Numbered from the stretch's first letter, positions 12,724-21,525 are shown. The stretch is DNA of 64,000 nt from Azospirillum sp. TSH64 (GCF_003116035.1 NZ_LGQW01000015.1:3874768-3938767); one strand, 5' to 3'. Notes: generated by a model not told the origin, from the sequence alone. Made by a program: numbers and translations.

Positions 12724-12735
12724 ACCAACTTTGGT
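12724..12735. promoter_or_regulatory. Short palindrome upstream of lldR-like gene
   Basis: ACCAACTTTGGT has 5-bp arms around a 2-base centre, 100 bases before the regulator start. It contains the ACCAA/TTGGT halves known from PdhR/LldR operators, but in the inverted order. It may be a second operator. Confidence 0.3.
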
Positions 12736-12834
12736 AGGGGGGTGCGACCCTGCCGTTCGCCGCCGCTCTGGACGCCTGTTCCGTCCATCGCTATTGAAGA
12801 GGGTCGGGACGTACAGGGAGAGGCCGCTCACCCA

Positions 12835-13605
12835 ATGCAGGGGACGATCAAACCGGCCAAGCTGGCCGACGCCATTGCCGAGCATCTGGAACGGCTGATC
12901 CTGGAAGGCGCACTGCGTCCGGGGGAGAAGCTGCTTGCCGAACGCGAACTGGCGGTGAAGCTGGACGTGTCGCGCCCGTCGCTGCGCGACGCCATCGCCA
13001 AGCTGGAGGAACGTGGTCTGCTGGTCAGCGGGCGCGGCGGCACCCATGTCGCCAGCTTCCTGTCGCAGATCGCCGATCCGCTGATGACGCTGATGCGCAA
13101 CAAGCCGGACGCGTCCTTCGACTATCTGGAGTTCCGCCGTTCCATCGAGGCGGCGGCGGCCGGCTTGGCGGCCCAGCGGGCGACCGACCTCGACCGCGAC
13201 GGCATCCGCGAGATCGTCGCCCGCATGCAGGCCGCCCATGGCAAGGACGACAGCTCCGAAGAGGCGGATTCGGACGCCGACCTGCATCTGGCGATCTACG
13301 AGGCGGCGCACAACGTCGTCATGTTGCACATCATGCGGACGCTGTCGGACCTGCTGCGCAACGACGTGTTCTACAACCGCACCGACCTCTATTCCCGGCC
13401 GGGCGTGCGCGAGTTGCTGCTGCAACAGCATCTGGCCATCGCCAATGCGGTGCTGGACGGCGACGCGGCGGCGGCGAGCGCGGCGGCGGAGGCCCATGTG
13501 GAATTCACCTTGCAGACCCTGCGCGAGATCCGCGAGCACAATGCCCGCGTCCAGGTCTCGCTGCGGCGGATCGGGCGGACCGACCTGATCGACAGCGGGG
13601 TGTAG
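12835..13605 (+). CDS. GntR-family (FadR/FCD) transcriptional regulator, LldR/PdhR-like
   Basis: 256 residues. The N-terminal winged helix (about 8-75) has the GntR signature PGEKLLAERELAVKLDVSR followed by SLRDAIAKLEERGLL. The C-terminal FCD effector domain (about 95-230) has the metal-site pattern with DLHLAIYEAAHN and HLAIANAVLDGD. Proteins of this type (LldR, PdhR) are repressors released by lactate or pyruvate. Divergence from lldP and the lut genes makes lactate the probable signal. ATG 12835 follows GGGAGAGG by about 10 bases; an earlier in-frame start adds 31 residues with no GntR similarity. Confidence 0.9.
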   Translation: MQGTIKPAKLADAIAEHLERLILEGALRPGEKLLAERELAVKLDVSRPSLRDAIAKLEERGLLVSGRGGTHVASFLSQIADPLMTLMRNKPDASFDYLEFRRSIEAAAAGLAAQRATDLDRDGIREIVARMQAAHGKDDSSEEADSDADLHLAIYEAAHNVVMLHIMRTLSDLLRNDVFYNRTDLYSRPGVRELLLQQHLAIANAVLDGDAAAASAAAEAHVEFTLQTLREIREHNARVQVSLRRIGRTDLIDSGV

Positions 13606-13769
13606 AGGAGCCGGACCGCTCCGGATCTCTGCCCGGCGGGGCGTCATGGCGAAGGTACTGTGTCTGTGGGATTGCCCTGACTGGCGGCAAGCCCTTGGCC
13701 GGGTTACACTGTGGCTTCGCTCAGTGTCGCCGCCTGCCCGACTGGACTTGCCTTATCCACTCTGCCCGA

Positions 13770-15221
13770 GTGCCGCCCTTGTCTTCCTTGTCCACTTCCT
13801 CGTCCTCTTCCAAGAAGCGCCGGATCCTGCTGATCGAGGATACGGTCCCGCTCGCCAAGCTCTACATCGAGTTCCTGCGCGCCGATGCGCACGAGGTCGT
13901 GCATTGCACCCGCGGGGGCGAAGCGCTGGACGCGGCGGCGGCCTCCCCGCCCGATGCGGTGATCCTCGACCTGAAGCTGCCGGACATGGACGGGCTGGAG
14001 GTGTTGCAGGCGCTGCATGCCCGCGACGCAAGCGTGTCGGTGGTCATCATCACCGCCCATGGCTCCATCGATCTGGCGGTGGAGGCGATGAAGCTCGGCG
14101 CCTTCGATTTCATCGTGAAGCCCTTCAACGCCGACCGGCTGAACCTGACCCTGCGCAACGCGCTGGAGCGCCGGACCCTGGCCCGCATGGTGGAAGGATA
14201 CCGCAAGGATCTGGACCGCGGGCGCTTCCATGGCTTCATCGGCAGCTCGCCCGAGATGCAGGCGGTCTACCGCACGATCGAGAGCGTGGCCGCCAGCCGG
14301 GCCAACGTCTTCATCACCGGCGAAAGCGGAACCGGCAAGGAGGTGGCGGCCCAGGCCATCCACCGCGCCAGCCCCAGGCGCGACGGCGCCTTTGTCGCGC
14401 TGAACTGTGCCGCGATTCCCAAGGACCTGTTGGAATCGGAGATCTTCGGCCATGTGAAGGGCGCCTTCACCGGTGCGTCCGGCGACCGGCCGGGTGCGGC
14501 GCTGCTGGCCGACGGCGGCACGCTGTTCCTGGACGAGATCTGCGAGATGCCATTCGACTTGCAGAGCAAGCTTTTGCGCTTCGTCCAGACCGGCACGGTC
14601 AACCCCGTCGGCAGCGGCCGGGAGGAGCGGGTGGACGTGCGCTTCGTCGCCGCCACCAACCGCGATCCGCTGGCGGAGGTGCAGGCCGCCCGTTTCCGGG
14701 AGGATCTCTACTACCGCCTGCACGTCATCCCGCTGGCCCTGCCGCCGCTGCGCGACCGCGGCGACGACGTGATCGAGATCGCCCGCTCCTTCCTGTCCGA
14801 CTATGCGCGGGAGGAGGGGAAGGCGCTGGCGGCCTTCACGCCGGAGGTGGAGGCGAGGCTGCGCGCCCATGACTGGCCAGGCAATGTGCGGCAATTGCAG
14901 AACGTCATCCGCAACGTCGTGGTCCTGAACGACGGGCCGCAGGTCACCCTGGACATGCTGCCGCCGATGGCCGGCCCGGATGGCTCCGCGGCCGCCTGCG
15001 CCGCCTGCGGTTCGCCGTCCGCCGACCTGCCGGATGGGGACGATGCCGTGCAGCCGTTGTGGCAGGTCGAGAAGGAGATGATCCGGAAGGCACTGCGGCT
15101 GACCGGCGACGATGTGCCGCGCGCCGCGCTGATACTGGAGATCAGCCCCTCCACCATCTACCGCAAGCTCCAGCAGTGGCGTATCGCCGACGGCCGCAGC
15201 GCCGGGGAGACGGCTGCGTGA
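13770..15221 (+). CDS. NtrC-family sigma-54-dependent response regulator
   Basis: About 483 residues. The receiver domain (about 14-130) has the acidic pair IEDT and phospho-acceptor Asp67 in ILDLKLPDMDG, plus a lysine in FIVKPF. The AAA+ module (about 155-390) has Walker A GESGTGKE, a perfect GAFTGA loop at 231-236, LFLDEICEM and WPGNVRQLQN. A C-terminal Fis-type HTH (about 435-475) contains RAALILEISPSTIYRKL. It should activate sigma-54 promoters when phosphorylated; the architecture is close to LuxO. The start is uncertain: GTG 13770 is taken because the receiver begins soon after, but an upstream TTG at 13695 is in frame and neither has a good ribosome-binding site. Its stop overlaps the start of the hybrid kinase (GTGA), so the two probably form a phosphorelay. 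Confidence 0.9.
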   Translation: MPPLSSLSTSSSSSKKRRILLIEDTVPLAKLYIEFLRADAHEVVHCTRGGEALDAAAASPPDAVILDLKLPDMDGLEVLQALHARDASVSVVIITAHGSIDLAVEAMKLGAFDFIVKPFNADRLNLTLRNALERRTLARMVEGYRKDLDRGRFHGFIGSSPEMQAVYRTIESVAASRANVFITGESGTGKEVAAQAIHRASPRRDGAFVALNCAAIPKDLLESEIFGHVKGAFTGASGDRPGAALLADGGTLFLDEICEMPFDLQSKLLRFVQTGTVNPVGSGREERVDVRFVAATNRDPLAEVQAARFREDLYYRLHVIPLALPPLRDRGDDVIEIARSFLSDYAREEGKALAAFTPEVEARLRAHDWPGNVRQLQNVIRNVVVLNDGPQVTLDMLPPMAGPDGSAAACAACGSPSADLPDGDDAVQPLWQVEKEMIRKALRLTGDDVPRAALILEISPSTIYRKLQQWRIADGRSAGETAA

Positions 15222-18200
15222 GTGCGGATCCGGTCGAGGGGCCGGTGCCGGCGGCCCTGCCGCCCGATGAGGGCGGCCGGCTGGCGGTTCTGCACTCCTA
15301 CTGCATCCTCAATACGCCGCCCGAGCCGGGGTTCGACAACATCACCCGGCTGGCCCAACATTTCTTCCGGACCCGCATCGCGCTGGTGTCGCTGATCGAC
15401 CGCGACCGCCAGTGGTTCAAGAGCCGCGCCGGGCTGGAGGCGACGGAAACCCACCGCGACTTCGCCTTCTGCGCCCATGCCATTCTGGACGACGGCGTGC
15501 TGGTGGTGCCCGACGCGACCAAGGACCGGCGGTTCGCTGGAAATCCGCTGGTCACCGGCGACCCCCACATCCGCTTCTATGCCGGTGCGCCATTGGTGGC
15601 GGACGGGCGGAAGCTGGGGACGCTGTGCGTCATCGACGACAGGCCCCGTGACAGCTTCGATGCCCGCGAGGCGGAGACGCTGGCCCAACTCGCCCGGCTG
15701 GTGGTGGACGAGATGACGCTGCGCCGCGAGGTTGCTCGGCGCGAGCGGGCGGAAGCGGAGCTGCGCGACCGGTCGCGCCTGCTGAATCTCGCCGAGGAGA
15801 TCGGCCAGTTCGGCCACTGGTACATCGACTTCGTCACCGATGCCCGCCGCTGGTCCGACGAGGTCTATCGCATCCTGGGCCTGCCGCCGCAGCAGCAACA
15901 GCCGACCGTCGAGCTGTCGCGCGCCTGCCACCACCCCGACGACCGCAAGCCTCTGGCCGATCTGGTCGAGCGCGCACGGAAGACCGGCGAGGGGTTTTCG
16001 ATTGAGGCGCGCGTCATCCGGCCCGACGGTTCGCTGCGCCATGTCTTCGTCCGCGGCATGGCCGAATGCGGCGACGATGGCCGGCCGGTCGGCCTGCTCG
16101 GTGTCGTCCAGGACATCACCGAGGCCAAGCGGGAGGAGGCGGAACTGCGGTCGAACCGCGAGCTTCTCGACCTCACCGTCCAGGCGACGCGGGACGGCAT
16201 CTGGGATTGGAATCTGGAAAGCGGCGGGATCTGGTTCTCCCCCACCTGGAAGGAACAGCTCGGCTACCGCGACTGCGAACTGGCAAACAGCCTGGACATG
16301 TGGGCCGGCCTGATCTTCGAGGAGGACCGGATCGCCGCGCTGGAGATGGTCCGCGCCTACAATGCCGGGCAGATCCCGAAATTCGAGGCGGTGCAGCGCT
16401 TCCGCCACAAGCAGGGCCACACCGTCTACATCCTCAGCCGCGCCATCCACATCCGCGACGCCGAGGGGCGCGTCGTGCGCATGGTCGGCGCCCATACTGA
16501 CATCTCGCGCGACAAGCTGACGGAAGAGGAGCTGAGGCTCGCCAAGCAGACGCTGGACGATGCGATCGAAGCGGTGCCGGAGGGGCTGGCCTATTTCGAT
16601 GCCGACGACCGGCTGATCCTGTGCAACGAGCGCTATCGCGAAGCCCATCCGCTGACGGCGCCGCTGATGGTTCCCGGCCGCCCGTTCGAAGATATTCTGC
16701 GCGCCGCCGTGGCGAACGGCGAGTTCGCCGGCAATCCGGACGGGCCGAACGATGAAACCTGGATTCAGGCCGAACTGGCCCAGCACCGCAACCCCAGTGC
16801 GCCGTTCGAGCGGGAACTGCCCGACGGCCGCTGGATCGTGGTGGCGGAGAACCGGACCAGCAACGGCTCGCTGGTCTGCACCCGCACCGACATCACCGAG
16901 CGCAAGCGCTTTGAGGCGGAGTTGCAGCGCCAGGCCGCCGACATGTGCGCGCTGGCCGAAGGGCTCGACGCCGCCCGCGAGGAGGCCGACGCCCTGCGCG
17001 CCCGTGCCGAGGCGGCGACACAGGCGAAGTCGGAATTCCTGGCGGCGATGAGCCACGAGATCCGCACGCCGATGAACGGCATCCAGGGCATGACGGAGCT
17101 GCTGTTCGACACCCCGTTGACCGACGAGCAGCGCCAGTTCGCCCAGGCCATCCGCAGCTCGTCCAATGCGCTGCTGACCATCATCAACGACATCCTCGAC
17201 ATCTCCAAGCTGGAGGCCGGCCGCGTCACCATCGAAACGCTGCCCTTCGACGCCGCCGATCTGGTGGAAGGGGTGGTGGAACTGCTGACGCCTCGCGCGC
17301 ACGAGAAGGGGATCGAGATCGGCTTCTACATCGATCCGCTGCTGCGCCGTACCCTGCTGGGCGATCCGACCCGCATCCGGCAAATTCTGGTCAATCTGGT
17401 CGGCAATGCGGTGAAATTCACCGATCAAGGCTCCGTCGCGGTGGAATTGGAAGTGCTGGACGTCACCGACGCCCATCTGGTGATGCGCATCACCGTGACG
17501 GATACCGGCATCGGCATCCCCGCCGAGGCGATGCCGACCCTGTTCAACAAGTTCCAGCAGGTGGACGGCTCGATCACCCGCAAGTTCGGCGGCACCGGCC
17601 TTGGGCTGGCAATCTGCCGCCAGTTGTCGGAACTGATGGGCGGCAGCATCGCGGTGGAAAGCAGCCTTGGCATCGGCAGCCGTTTCCTTGTCGACCTGCC
17701 GCTGGCCCTGTCGGAAGAGGCGTTGCCGCCGGCCGAACAGCTGCTGGCCGGTCGCAGCGTGCTGGTGGTGGACGATCTGGCGGTGAACCGCAGGGTGCTG
17801 GCGTCGATGCTCGACAGCCTGGGCGCCCGGCCGACCTGTGTGGAAAACGGGGCCGACGCGCTGGAGGCGGTGCGGCGCCGGGCGGCCGGCGGCCATCCCT
17901 TCGACGTGGTGCTGGCCGACCAGACCATGCCCGGCATGGGCGGCGACGTGCTGCTGGCGACGGTTGCCGGCGACCCGGCACTGATCGGGACGCGGCGCGT
18001 GCTGATCGTCACGCTGGGGCCGGCGGTGCGCGGCGAAAGCGGGCCGGCGCCCGGTCTGGCCCATGCGACCCTGAACCGTCCGCTGCGCCAGAGTTCGCTG
18101 GCCGCCTGCCTGACCGGGCTGTTGGCCGCCGCGTCTCCCGCCGCATCTGCCGCTCCTTCGGCCGAAGCGAAGGTGGAGGCCCCCCCCCGCCGCGGCCGTA

Positions 18201-19030
18201 TCCTGCTGGCGGAGGACAACCGCACCAACCAGCTGTTCGCCACCACCCTGCTGCGCCGGCTGGGCTACACGGTGGAGGTGGCGGAGGACGGCGGGCAGGC
18301 GGTGGCGGCGGCCTGCCGCGGCGGCATCGATCTGGTGCTGATGGATGTGCAGATGCCGGGAATGGACGGGCTGGAAGCCGCCCAGGCGATCCGCGCACGC
18401 GGCGGCGCGCTGGCCGGCCTGCCCATCATCGCCCTGACCGCCGATGCCATGCCCGGAACGCGCGAACTGTGTCTGCGTGCAGGCATGAGCGACTATCTGA
18501 CCAAGCCGATCAGCCGCGCCGGCCTGCTGTCCGCGCTGGATCGCTGGATCGGCACGGCGGAGCCGCCGGCCGTTGCGGTGGAGGCGGGCACGAAGAGCGA
18601 TCGGGGCAGCGCCGCCGGGAATGATGATGGCAGCGGCGGGGATGGCAGCGGCCAGGATGGCGAGGCGCTGGATGGGGAGGTGCTGGACGATCTGGTGGAA
18701 ACGGTGGGCGCCGACAGTCTGGCGCTGATCGTCGACAGCTTCCTTGAGGATGTCTCGCACCGGCTGGAGCGGCTGTCGGCGATGGATGATGCCATGTCGG
18801 CCGGCACCGTCGATCTGCGCGCGCTGGCCCAGGAGGCGCACGACCTGTCCAGTCTCGCCGGCAGCTTCGGCGGCATGGCGGTCATGCACATCGCCTGGCG
18901 CATGGAGGTTCTCTGCCGCAACGACGACAGGGATCAGGCGGCCCGGCTTCTGCCGGTCCTGTTGCGCGAGGCCGCCCGGTTGGAGCGGAGCTTGCGCGAG
19001 CGCACCGGCGTGCCGCGGCCAGTGGCGTGA
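15218..19030 (+). CDS. Hybrid sensor histidine kinase (GAF-PAS3-HisKA-HATPase-REC-REC-HPt)
   Basis: 1270 residues and probably cytoplasmic: I see no signal peptide or clear membrane segment. In order: a GAF domain (about 27-165), three PAS/PAC units (about 190-560), HisKA with phospho-acceptor His613 in MSHEIRTPMNG, HATPase with DTGIGIP and KFGGTGLGLAI, receiver 1 with Asp901 (VLADQTMPGMGG), receiver 2 with Asp1043 (VLMDVQMPGMDG) and an HPt domain with His1208 in AHDLSSLAGSFGG. All phosphorelay residues are present, so phosphate can move His-Asp-His and on to the NtrC-type regulator encoded just upstream. GTG 15218 overlaps that gene's stop. A run of nine C bases lies in the linker between the receivers. 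The sensed signal is unknown. Confidence 0.92.
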   Translation: MSADPVEGPVPAALPPDEGGRLAVLHSYCILNTPPEPGFDNITRLAQHFFRTRIALVSLIDRDRQWFKSRAGLEATETHRDFAFCAHAILDDGVLVVPDATKDRRFAGNPLVTGDPHIRFYAGAPLVADGRKLGTLCVIDDRPRDSFDAREAETLAQLARLVVDEMTLRREVARRERAEAELRDRSRLLNLAEEIGQFGHWYIDFVTDARRWSDEVYRILGLPPQQQQPTVELSRACHHPDDRKPLADLVERARKTGEGFSIEARVIRPDGSLRHVFVRGMAECGDDGRPVGLLGVVQDITEAKREEAELRSNRELLDLTVQATRDGIWDWNLESGGIWFSPTWKEQLGYRDCELANSLDMWAGLIFEEDRIAALEMVRAYNAGQIPKFEAVQRFRHKQGHTVYILSRAIHIRDAEGRVVRMVGAHTDISRDKLTEEELRLAKQTLDDAIEAVPEGLAYFDADDRLILCNERYREAHPLTAPLMVPGRPFEDILRAAVANGEFAGNPDGPNDETWIQAELAQHRNPSAPFERELPDGRWIVVAENRTSNGSLVCTRTDITERKRFEAELQRQAADMCALAEGLDAAREEADALRARAEAATQAKSEFLAAMSHEIRTPMNGIQGMTELLFDTPLTDEQRQFAQAIRSSSNALLTIINDILDISKLEAGRVTIETLPFDAADLVEGVVELLTPRAHEKGIEIGFYIDPLLRRTLLGDPTRIRQILVNLVGNAVKFTDQGSVAVELEVLDVTDAHLVMRITVTDTGIGIPAEAMPTLFNKFQQVDGSITRKFGGTGLGLAICRQLSELMGGSIAVESSLGIGSRFLVDLPLALSEEALPPAEQLLAGRSVLVVDDLAVNRRVLASMLDSLGARPTCVENGADALEAVRRRAAGGHPFDVVLADQTMPGMGGDVLLATVAGDPALIGTRRVLIVTLGPAVRGESGPAPGLAHATLNRPLRQSSLAACLTGLLAAASPAASAAPSAEAKVEAPPRRGRILLAEDNRTNQLFATTLLRRLGYTVEVAEDGGQAVAAACRGGIDLVLMDVQMPGMDGLEAAQAIRARGGALAGLPIIALTADAMPGTRELCLRAGMSDYLTKPISRAGLLSALDRWIGTAEPPAVAVEAGTKSDRGSAAGNDDGSGGDGSGQDGEALDGEVLDDLVETVGADSLALIVDSFLEDVSHRLERLSAMDDAMSAGTVDLRALAQEAHDLSSLAGSFGGMAVMHIAWRMEVLCRNDDRDQAARLLPVLLREAARLERSLRERTGVPRPVA
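18180..18188 (+). repeat. C9 homopolymer inside the hybrid kinase gene
   Basis: Nine consecutive C bases occur in the linker between receiver 1 and receiver 2. In the current frame the gene reads through. Gain or loss of one base would remove receiver 2 and HPt. Confidence 0.9.
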
Positions 19031-19076
19031 GGCCGCCGGGCTGAAGCCGGTGCGCCGGGACCGTCCGTGGCCGGCG

Positions 19077-19322
19077 TCAGCCGGTGCCGGGCTGGGTCGA
19101 GCCGTCGGTGTCCTCCGCCCGCTCCCGCAGTTCCTTCGACGACAATCCGGCCGGGGTGGCGTCCTGCAGCGTGCCGTCGCCCGGCGTCTTCGTCATGTCC
19201 TCGCGCGGGGAGCGCTCGCCGGCCGGGGTCTGGTCATGGGTGTCCGCGCCGGATTTCGCATCGGATTTCTTCGGCTGGGGCATTCCTTCGGAGGGGGTGC
19301 GCGTTTGAGGCGTGTCGGTCAT
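19077..19322 (-). CDS. Small hydrophilic hypothetical protein
   Basis: 81 residues, very rich in Thr, Pro, Asp, Glu, Lys and Gly, with no cysteine, no hydrophobic segment and probably intrinsically disordered. The ATG at 19322 is preceded by AGAGGA at good spacing. It stands alone, convergent with the hybrid kinase gene and divergent from citrate synthase. I do not recognise a family. Similar short acidic/Thr-Pro proteins of unknown function are common in alphaproteobacteria. The composition is not that of a shadow frame, but coding status rests on the start signal alone. Confidence 0.55.
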   Translation of the reverse strand: MTDTPQTRTPSEGMPQPKKSDAKSGADTHDQTPAGERSPREDMTKTPGDGTLQDATPAGLSSKELRERAEDTDGSTQPGTG

Positions 19323-19586
19323 GATGTCCTCTGCTATCTTCTGCCTCTACAATCTTCCGGAGGAGTCAACGACCAGGACGGGTGCGTGTTCCGCGTCCGG
19401 CCTATCCTTCGGAGGGTTGAAGGAAGACGTCCCCGTCCAAGGGGACCGGGAGAAGACGGCGTGGCACCCCGCAGGGTGTCGAAGCGCGCAGTCCCAATGC
19501 GTGCCAAAGTCGGGCCAACCACCAAGGTCCGGCAGCGGAGGCCGCGAGCCGCCGCCCAGCCGGCCAGCAAGGAGTGTGAAAAGGTC

Positions 19587-20921
19587 ATGGAAGCGAGCAA
19601 GCACACGCCGCATGGCGATGTGACCCAGGTCGGCACCGTCACGCTGACCGACGACGCCACCGGCAAGACTCTGAAGCTGCCGCTGCTCGGCGGGTCCACC
19701 GGTCCCAACGTGATCGACATTCGCAAGCTCTACGCCGAAACCGGCTATTTCACGTACGATCCCGGCTTCACCTCCACTGCCGCCTGCGATTCGGCCATCA
19801 CCTACATCGACGGCGACGAGGGCATCCTGCTGCACCGCGGCTATGCCATCGCCGACCTTGCCGAGAATTGCGATTTTCTTGAGGTCTGCCACCTGCTGCT
19901 GAACGGCGAACTGCCCGACCCGCAGCAGAAGGCCGATTTCGAGCGCACCATCACCTACCACACGATGGTGCACGAGCAGTTGGCCAAGTTCTACAGCGGC
20001 TTCCGCCGCGACGCCCACCCGATGGCGATCATGTGCGGCGTCGTCGGCGCCCTGTCGGCCTTCTATCACGACTCCACCGACATCTTCGATCCGGTGCAGC
20101 GCAAGATCGCCGCGCACCGCCTGATCGCCAAGATGCCGACCATGGCCGCGATGGCGCACAAATACACGGTCGGCGAGCCGTTCATGTATCCGCGCAACGA
20201 CCTGTCCTACGCGGAGAACTTCCTCTACATGACGTTCGGCACGCCGTGCGAGGAATGGAAGGTCGATCCGGTCCTGTCGGAAGCGATGGACAAGATCTTC
20301 ATCCTGCATGCCGACCACGAGCAGAACGCTTCGACCTCCACTGTCCGCCTGGCCGGCTCGTCGCACGCCAACCCGTTCGCCTGCATCGCGTCGGGCATCG
20401 CGGCCCTGTGGGGTCCGGCCCATGGCGGCGCCAACGAGGCCGTGCTGAAGATGCTGGAGCAGATCGGCTCGGTGGAGAACATCCCCGAGTTCGTCCGCCG
20501 CGCCAAGGACAAGAACGACAGCTTCCGCCTGATGGGCTTCGGTCACCGCGTCTACAAGAACTACGATCCGCGCGCCAAGATCATGCGCGAGACCTGCTAT
20601 CAGGTTCTTGACCGGCTGGGCATCAAGGACGAGCCGCATCTGGCCATCGCGATGGAGCTGGAGAGGATCGCCCTGTCGGACGAATACTTCATCGAGAAGA
20701 AGCTCTATCCGAACGTCGATTTCTACTCGGGCATCATCCTGAAGGCGATGGGCTTCCCGACCAGCATGTTCACCGTGCTGTTCGCGCTGGCCCGCACCGT
20801 CGGCTGGATCAGCCAGTGGAAGGAGATGATCGAGGACCCGGTGCAGAAGATCGGCCGTCCGCGTCAGCTCTACACCGGCGACGTGAAGCGGCCCTTCGTG
20901 CCGCTGGCCGAGCGTGGCTAA
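19587..20921 (+). CDS. gltA: Citrate synthase
   Basis: 444 residues, a hexameric type II (GltA) citrate synthase that condenses oxaloacetate and acetyl-CoA at the entry of the TCA cycle. The catalytic regions are visible: HADHEQNASTSTVRLAGSS, GPAHGGANEAVL, MGFGHRVYKNYDPRA and FYSGIILKAMGFP. ATG 19587 lies downstream of AAGGAG, with a spacing of about 13 bases, longer than usual; the in-frame extension upstream is basic and not homologous. A perfect 10-bp hairpin follows the stop by 24 bases. The 264 bases between this gene and the small opposite-strand gene hold its promoter, but I could not place it. Confidence 0.97.
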   Translation: MEASKHTPHGDVTQVGTVTLTDDATGKTLKLPLLGGSTGPNVIDIRKLYAETGYFTYDPGFTSTAACDSAITYIDGDEGILLHRGYAIADLAENCDFLEVCHLLLNGELPDPQQKADFERTITYHTMVHEQLAKFYSGFRRDAHPMAIMCGVVGALSAFYHDSTDIFDPVQRKIAAHRLIAKMPTMAAMAHKYTVGEPFMYPRNDLSYAENFLYMTFGTPCEEWKVDPVLSEAMDKIFILHADHEQNASTSTVRLAGSSHANPFACIASGIAALWGPAHGGANEAVLKMLEQIGSVENIPEFVRRAKDKNDSFRLMGFGHRVYKNYDPRAKIMRETCYQVLDRLGIKDEPHLAIAMELERIALSDEYFIEKKLYPNVDFYSGIILKAMGFPTSMFTVLFALARTVGWISQWKEMIEDPVQKIGRPRQLYTGDVKRPFVPLAERG

Positions 20922-20943
20922 CCGGCCCACAGCCCATATCGGA

Positions 20944-21117
20944 ATGGGCGGCTCCAACGGAGCCGCCCAGGACCCGACTGCGTACATCGTTCCGGCCCGG
21001 CGGGTGCGTCTGCGCCCGCCGGCCAACGACAATCGGGCGCCGCTTGGCTGGCGCGTCCGCCGGTTGATCGTCTATCTGCTGATCCTGGCGCTGATCGCCG
21101 GGATCGTCTTCGTCTGA
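20944..21117 (+). CDS. Possible small single-pass membrane protein
   Basis: 57 residues from ATG 20944. A basic, proline-rich N-terminal half containing PPANDNRAPLGWRVRR is followed by one membrane segment (about 36-56, LIVYLLILALIAGIVFV), giving a tail-anchored N-in topology. Basic sequences containing PANDNR before a short helix recur in alphaproteobacterial small proteins, to my knowledge without assigned function. The start is doubtful: the ATG has only a weak ribosome-binding site, the citrate synthase hairpin covers the first codons, and an alternative GTG lies at 20914 inside gltA. Confidence 0.45.
   Translation: MGGSNGAAQDPTAYIVPARRVRLRPPANDNRAPLGWRVRRLIVYLLILALIAGIVFV
20946..20968 (+). 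terminator. Terminator-like hairpin after gltA
   Basis: GGGCGGCTCC (20946-20955) and GGAGCCGCCC (20959-20968) pair perfectly over 10 bp around the three-base loop AAC. No U-run follows. Position 24 bases after the gltA stop suggests transcription termination or 3'-end protection. Confidence 0.6.
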
Positions 21118-21126
21118 GGCAGTCCC

Positions 21127-21525
21127 TCAGCCGTCGCTTTCCAACGCGAAGCCTTCGTCGATCCAGCCGGTCACGCCGCCGATCATCAGTTTGACCGGCC
21201 GCCCGATCCGTGCCAGACGCAATGCCGCACGATCCGCCCCGTTGCAATGGGGGCCGGCGCAATACACCACGAACAGCGTCCCATCAGGCCACTCGGCCAT
21301 CCGCCGCTCCGTGATCTTGCCATGTGGCAGGTTCAAGGCACCCGGCACATGGCCACGCGCGTAAGCTGCCGGCCCGCGGACATCGAGCAGGACGAAATCC
21401 GGCGCCCCGGACTTCGATGAGTCGTGAACATCCCAGCAATCGGTTTCCAGCGACAGGCGCCCGGAAAAGTGGGCCTCCGCCCGTTGGGAAGGAGCCGCAG
21501 GAATTTCGGTGACGAGACTGGCCAT
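21127..21525 (-). CDS. Rhodanese-like domain protein
   Basis: 132 residues forming one rhodanese domain. The family features are FVLLDVRGPAAYARGHVPGALNLPHG and the active loop VVYCAGPHCNGADRAA, where the first Cys is the expected persulfide-forming residue and a second Cys sits four positions on. The C-terminal GGVTGWIDEGF is also typical. It may transfer sulfur or act as a thiol-based sensor. ATG 21525 has AGAGGA upstream; the frame extends 38 codons further without homology. It diverges from the FtrA-like regulator with only 100 bases between them, so the regulator probably controls it. Confidence 0.88.
   Translation of the reverse strand: MASLVTEIPAAPSQRAEAHFSGRLSLETDCWDVHDSSKSGAPDFVLLDVRGPAAYARGHVPGALNLPHGKITERRMAEWPDGTLFVVYCAGPHCNGADRAALRLARIGRPVKLMIGGVTGWIDEGFALESDG

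Larger units (their letters stand above)
12355..12834. other. 480-base divergent control region between lldP and the GntR regulator
   Basis: No convincing gene lies here. It holds an 8-bp GC hairpin (CCCGCGCC 12443-12450 with GGCGCGGG 12459-12466) on the lldP leader side, an AT-rich island around 12651-12690 with a 7-bp inverted repeat, and the small palindrome ACCAACTTTGGT at 12724-12735. The promoters of both divergent units should be in the AT-rich part; I could not fix exact -35/-10 boxes. Confidence 0.6.

Noticed and set aside
12355..13647. Extension of lldP to a 989-residue protein
   Set aside because: The upstream part is antisense to the GntR regulator, and ATG 12354 has a strong ribosome-binding site and the family's N-terminus.
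15158..18889. A 1243-codon open frame antisense to the hybrid kinase
   Set aside because: It has the composition of a reverse-strand shadow and the kinase domains on the other strand are complete.
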